A DNA stretch of 6,545 bases from Rickettsiales bacterium (GTDB taxonomy: Bacteria > Pseudomonadota > Alphaproteobacteria > Rs-D84). The translations under genes were made by a program, and so were the position numbers. The stretch is from NCBI GenBank assembly GCA_031259745.1, contig JAIRLB010000013.1:1-6545 (forward strand), in the 5' to 3' direction. The notes under the pieces were generated by a model, which saw only the letters and a program-made list of their open reading frames with translations, did not search any database and was not told where the DNA came from. Shown here piece by piece: positions 6,159 to 6,545 of the stretch. Position 1 is the stretch's first letter. Every line of letters starts with the position of its first letter.

Positions 6159-6545
6159 TTACCGCACAGTGAATTCCGTCCACTCGTAATAAGCGATTAT
6201 GCGTCCTGAGAAGGTTATTTTTATCTGTATTTTGCTCTTAGTCGGTGGGTAAATGTTCTGCCGGGGGATTTGATAGGTTTTACCCACGTAACTAAACGTC
6301 CAGTCGTTCTTTAAATGCCTCTCAACCATTATAAAACACACATCATCAATGTCTTCTACACAATTAGGCAAAGGTCTATGCATATTGCCTTCAATCGCTG
6401 CTTTCGCATATCTCTTGTTATGCTCTACAACGTACTTTTCCAAGTACTTGTTCGCATCCGCAATATCTCTAACCCCGTCCAGCTTCATCAATGGCACCAA
6501 CCTGCGCTGATGCACCCCGTTCCACCTCTCTACACGGCCTTTGGC
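6159..6545 (-). mobile_element. C-terminal part of an IS1202/ISNCY-type DDE transposase (runs off window)
   Basis: The frame is open from the window's right edge to a TAA at 6159-6161, giving 129 codons of the protein's C-terminus. The first visible residues, AKGRVERWNGVHQRRLVPL, match the segment of rve/DDE transposases that carries the third catalytic residue; the Glu is encoded at 6528-6530. Next come the stretch DANKYLEKYVVEHNKRYAKA, like the conserved region with a Tyr-Asn-x-Arg-Arg/Lys-Tyr/Phe core, then HRPL, then a small beta-rich tail (ERHLKNDWTFSYVGKTYQI) typical of the IS1202/ISNCY group. It would catalyse cut or strand transfer of its IS. The two first catalytic Asp residues would lie outside the window, so intactness cannot be judged. 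The IS end should fall within a few tens of bases left of 6159, near or in 6137-6158, but I cannot define the terminal repeat without the other end. Confidence 0.8.

Noticed and set aside
1..6545. CRISPR array, toxin-antitoxin pair or retron.
   Set aside because: There are no regularly spaced direct repeats, no paired small genes, and no reverse transcriptase in any frame.

Overview
The window looks like a chromosomal segment of an alphaproteobacterium, probably host-associated or gut-dwelling. The evidence is a typical proteobacterial PNPase, a YbaB-family protein, a tRNA with an encoded CCA end, and a large Sec-exported protein of a kind I cannot place. The taxonomic call is inference from overall protein character, since no marker settles it.

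Layout from left to right. Positions 26-52 hold a short GC-rich bidirectional terminator. Positions 96-3017 (minus strand) hold one long gene for a 973-residue exported, cysteine-rich protein with a helical middle and Gly/Ala-rich hydrophobic segments near its C-terminus; I do not recognise its family. Positions 3018-3209 are a divergent control region. It has a good sigma70-type promoter for pnp (TTGCAA, 16 bp, perfect TATAAT) and a candidate back-to-back promoter for the minus-strand gene that shares the palindromic -35 box. It also has a long imperfect hairpin at the predicted 5' end of the pnp transcript, which resembles the RNase III-processed autoregulatory leader known from E. coli pnp. 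Positions 3210-5375 encode PNPase. After 21 bases comes a YbaB/EbfC-family nucleoid-associated protein (5397-5696), probably in the same operon.

Positions 5821-5897 are a complete tRNA-Val(UAC). The right-hand 650 bases are the edge of a mobile region. On the minus strand, an open frame running into the back of the tRNA gene (5832-6149) reads like the C-terminal tail of a large serine recombinase. It is cut off upstream, and next to it lies the C-terminal part of a DDE transposase of the IS1202/ISNCY type (6159-6545, running off the window). The simplest reading is an old integrated element at the tRNA-Val gene whose recombinase was later broken by an insertion sequence.

The core genes (pnp, ybaB, tRNA-Val) are ordinary housekeeping functions. 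The parts most worth a second look are the cysteine-repeat exported protein, the pnp leader hairpin, an unusual substitution in the PNPase RNA-channel loop, and the layered recombinase/IS remnant at the tRNA.
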